From Auanema rhodensis (taxonomy: Eukaryota > Nematoda > Chromadorea > Rhabditida > Rhabditidae): a stretch of DNA of 64,000 nucleotides. Positions 62,201 through 64,000 of this stretch are shown here, piece after piece. Below the pieces are notes generated by a model that made no database searches, was not told the origin of the DNA, and was given only the letters and a program-made list of their open reading frames with translations. Each line of letters opens with the position of its first letter. The first letter of the stretch is position 1. The stretch covers positions 558,001 through 622,000 of the forward strand of contig CAXKVF010000073.1 of assembly GCA_964057225.1 (NCBI GenBank). The letters run 5' to 3'. The translations under genes and the position numbers were made by a program.

Positions 62201-64000
62201 GAACCAATATCAATAAAAATTTGTTTTTAGACTAATATGGACATGGGGAATCTAATTTTGAAAACCGCATCTCTTTATCTTTCACGTGAAGCGAGTTACA
62301 TACCAAGTGCACATCACGTGTACATTTAATTAGCATAAATTAAAGTTCACGTAAATTTCAAAGTCATGGTTACCATGAACCAATATCAATAAAAATTTGT
62401 TTTTAGACTAATATGGACATGGGGAATCTATTTTTGAAAACCGCATCTCTTTATCTTTCACGTGAAGCGAGTTACATACCAAGTGCACATCACGTGTACA
62501 TTTAATTAGCATAAATTAAAGTTCACGTAAATTTCAAAGTCATGGTTACCATGAACCAATATCAATAAAAATTTGTTTTTAGACTAATATGGACATGGGG
62601 AATCTAATTTTGAAAACCGCATCTCTTTATCTTTCACGTGAAGCGAGTTACATACCAAGTGCACATCATGTGTACATTTAATTAGCATAAATTAAAGTTC
62701 ACGTAAATTTCAAAGTCATGGTTACCATGCACCAATATCAATAAAAATTTGTTTTTAGACTAATATGGACATGGGGAATCTAATTTTGAAAACCGCATCT
62801 CTTTATCTTTCACGTGAAGCGAGTTACATACCAAGTGCACATCACGTGTACATTTAATTAGCATAAATTAAAGTTCACGTAAATTTCAAAGTCATGGTTA
62901 CCATGAACCAATATCAATAAAAATTTGTTTTTAGACTAAGATGGACATGGGGAATCTAATTTTGAAAACCGCATCTCTTTATCTTTCACGTGAAGCGAGT
63001 TACATACCAAGTGCACATCACGTGTACATTTAATTAGCATAAATTAAAGTTCACGTAAATTTCAAAGTCATGGTTACCATGAAGCAATATCAATAAAAAT
63101 TTGTTTTTAGACTAATATGGACATGGGGAATCTAATTTTGAAAACCACATCTCTTTATCTTTCACGTGAAGCGAGTTACATACCAAGTGCACATCACGTG
63201 TACATTTAATTAGCATAAATTAAAGTTCACGTAAATTTCAAAGTCATGGTTACCATGAACCAATATCAATAAAAATTTGTTTTTAGACTAATATGGACAT
63301 GGGGAATCTAATTTTGAAAACCGCATCTCTTTATCTTTCACGTGAAGCGAGTTACATACCAAGTGCACATCACGTGTACATTTAATTAGCATAAATTAAA
63401 GTTCACGTAAATTTCAAAGTCATGGTTACCATGCACCAATATCAATAAAAATTTGTTTTTAGACTAATATGGACATGGGGAATCTAATTTTGAAAACCGC
63501 ATCTCTTTATCTGTCACGTGAAGCGAGTTACATACCAAGTGCACATCACGTGTACATTTAATTAGCATAAATTAAAGTTCACGTAAATTTCAAAGTCATG
63601 GTTACCATGCACCAATATCAATAAAAATTTGTTTTTAGACTAATATGGACATGGGGAATCTAATTTTGAAAACCGCATCTCTTTATCTTTCACGTGAAGC
63701 GAGTTACATACCAAGTGCACATCACGTGTACATTTAATTAGCATAAATTAAAGTTCACGTAAATTTCAAAGTCATGGTTACCATGCACCAATATCAATAA
63801 AAATTTGTTTTTAGACTAATATGGACATGGGGAATCTAATTTTGAAAACCGCATCTCTTTATCTTTCACGTGAAGCGAGTTACATACCAAGTGCACATCA
63901 CGTGTACATTTAATTAGCATAAATTAAAGTTCACGTAAATTTCAAAGTCATGGTTACCATGCACCAATATCAATAAAAATTTGTTTTTAGACTAATATGG

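Larger units (their letters stand above)
31714..64000. repeat. Right satellite array, 176-bp monomer, about 183 complete copies
   Basis: Continuation of the left array in the same orientation. After a 21-bp partial, complete monomers start at 31735 and every 176 bp. The last start, 63942, is 183 monomers on with a net slip of 1 bp, explained by the 175-bp monomer at 53031. The array runs off the window end. Its variant families differ from the left: TGTCAATA with TTTGCAAACC near 32.3-34.7 kb, and GAAGCAATA, AACCACATC, TGTACAATTAATT, CTAGACTAAGATGG, CTCTTTTTCTTTC and GAACTAATA from about 42.7 kb on. All frames are closed at short intervals and no gene is seen. Confidence 0.98.

Noticed and set aside
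1-64000. CENP-B box in the monomer
   Set aside because: The pattern nTTCGnnnnAnnCGGGn is absent from the consensus. The rare ATTCGTTTTTAG variants lack the CGGG half.
1-64000. Telomeric repeat, rDNA or tRNA genes
   Set aside because: No telomere-type short repeat, rRNA sequence or tRNA cloverleaf with A and B boxes was seen in the monomer or the LINE.

Overview
This window contains no cellular gene that I can support. It is eukaryotic, almost certainly animal: about 92% is one head-to-tail satellite DNA with a 176-bp monomer (about 32% GC by hand count). The satellite is interrupted once, at 26911-31693, by an apparently full-length non-LTR retrotransposon (LINE) on the minus strand. The LINE encodes an ORF1 protein and an APE-type endonuclease plus reverse transcriptase of the CR1/L2/Rex1/Jockey group. 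That lineage occurs in nematodes, arthropods, vertebrates and other animals, so the species cannot be named from this window.

Left array, 1-26910: 152 complete monomers and a 160-bp partial. It is built from higher-order repeats whose offsets are whole numbers of monomers. A 23-monomer, 4047-bp unit occurs twice (1-4047 and 4048-8094) with about four differences seen by eye. The stretch 8095-13726 is more mixed. The stretch 13727-26910 has its own variant set and contains an 8-monomer block, a directly adjacent 7-monomer duplication, a 25-monomer offset repeat and a 47-monomer offset repeat.

LINE, 26911-31693, read right to left: four 18-bp tandem repeats at the 5' end, a leader with no ATG that includes a long pyrimidine-rich tract, ORF1 (359 aa from an ATG), an overlapping ORF2 in the +1 frame with no usable ATG, a 3' UTR, and an (AAAT)5 tail. 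Both frames are open and every endonuclease and RT catalytic motif I looked for is present. The insertion duplicated 5 bp (AAATT), which agrees with monomer arithmetic (160 + 21 - 176 = 5). A 20-bp stray piece, 19 bp of it satellite sequence, sits at the 5' junction.

Right array, 31714-64000: the same satellite in the same orientation, 183 complete monomers plus partials at both ends. Variant families change along it. From about 42.7 kb rightwards a recurring module of marked monomers reappears at whole-monomer spacings.

The two components are linked as target and parasite. The array looks like centromeric or heterochromatic satellite, which is inference. The LINE landed inside an AT-rich inverted repeat of the monomer. 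ORF1 would package the LINE RNA, and ORF2 would nick the target and copy the RNA into it. Sequence alone does not show whether the array is centromeric or the LINE active.
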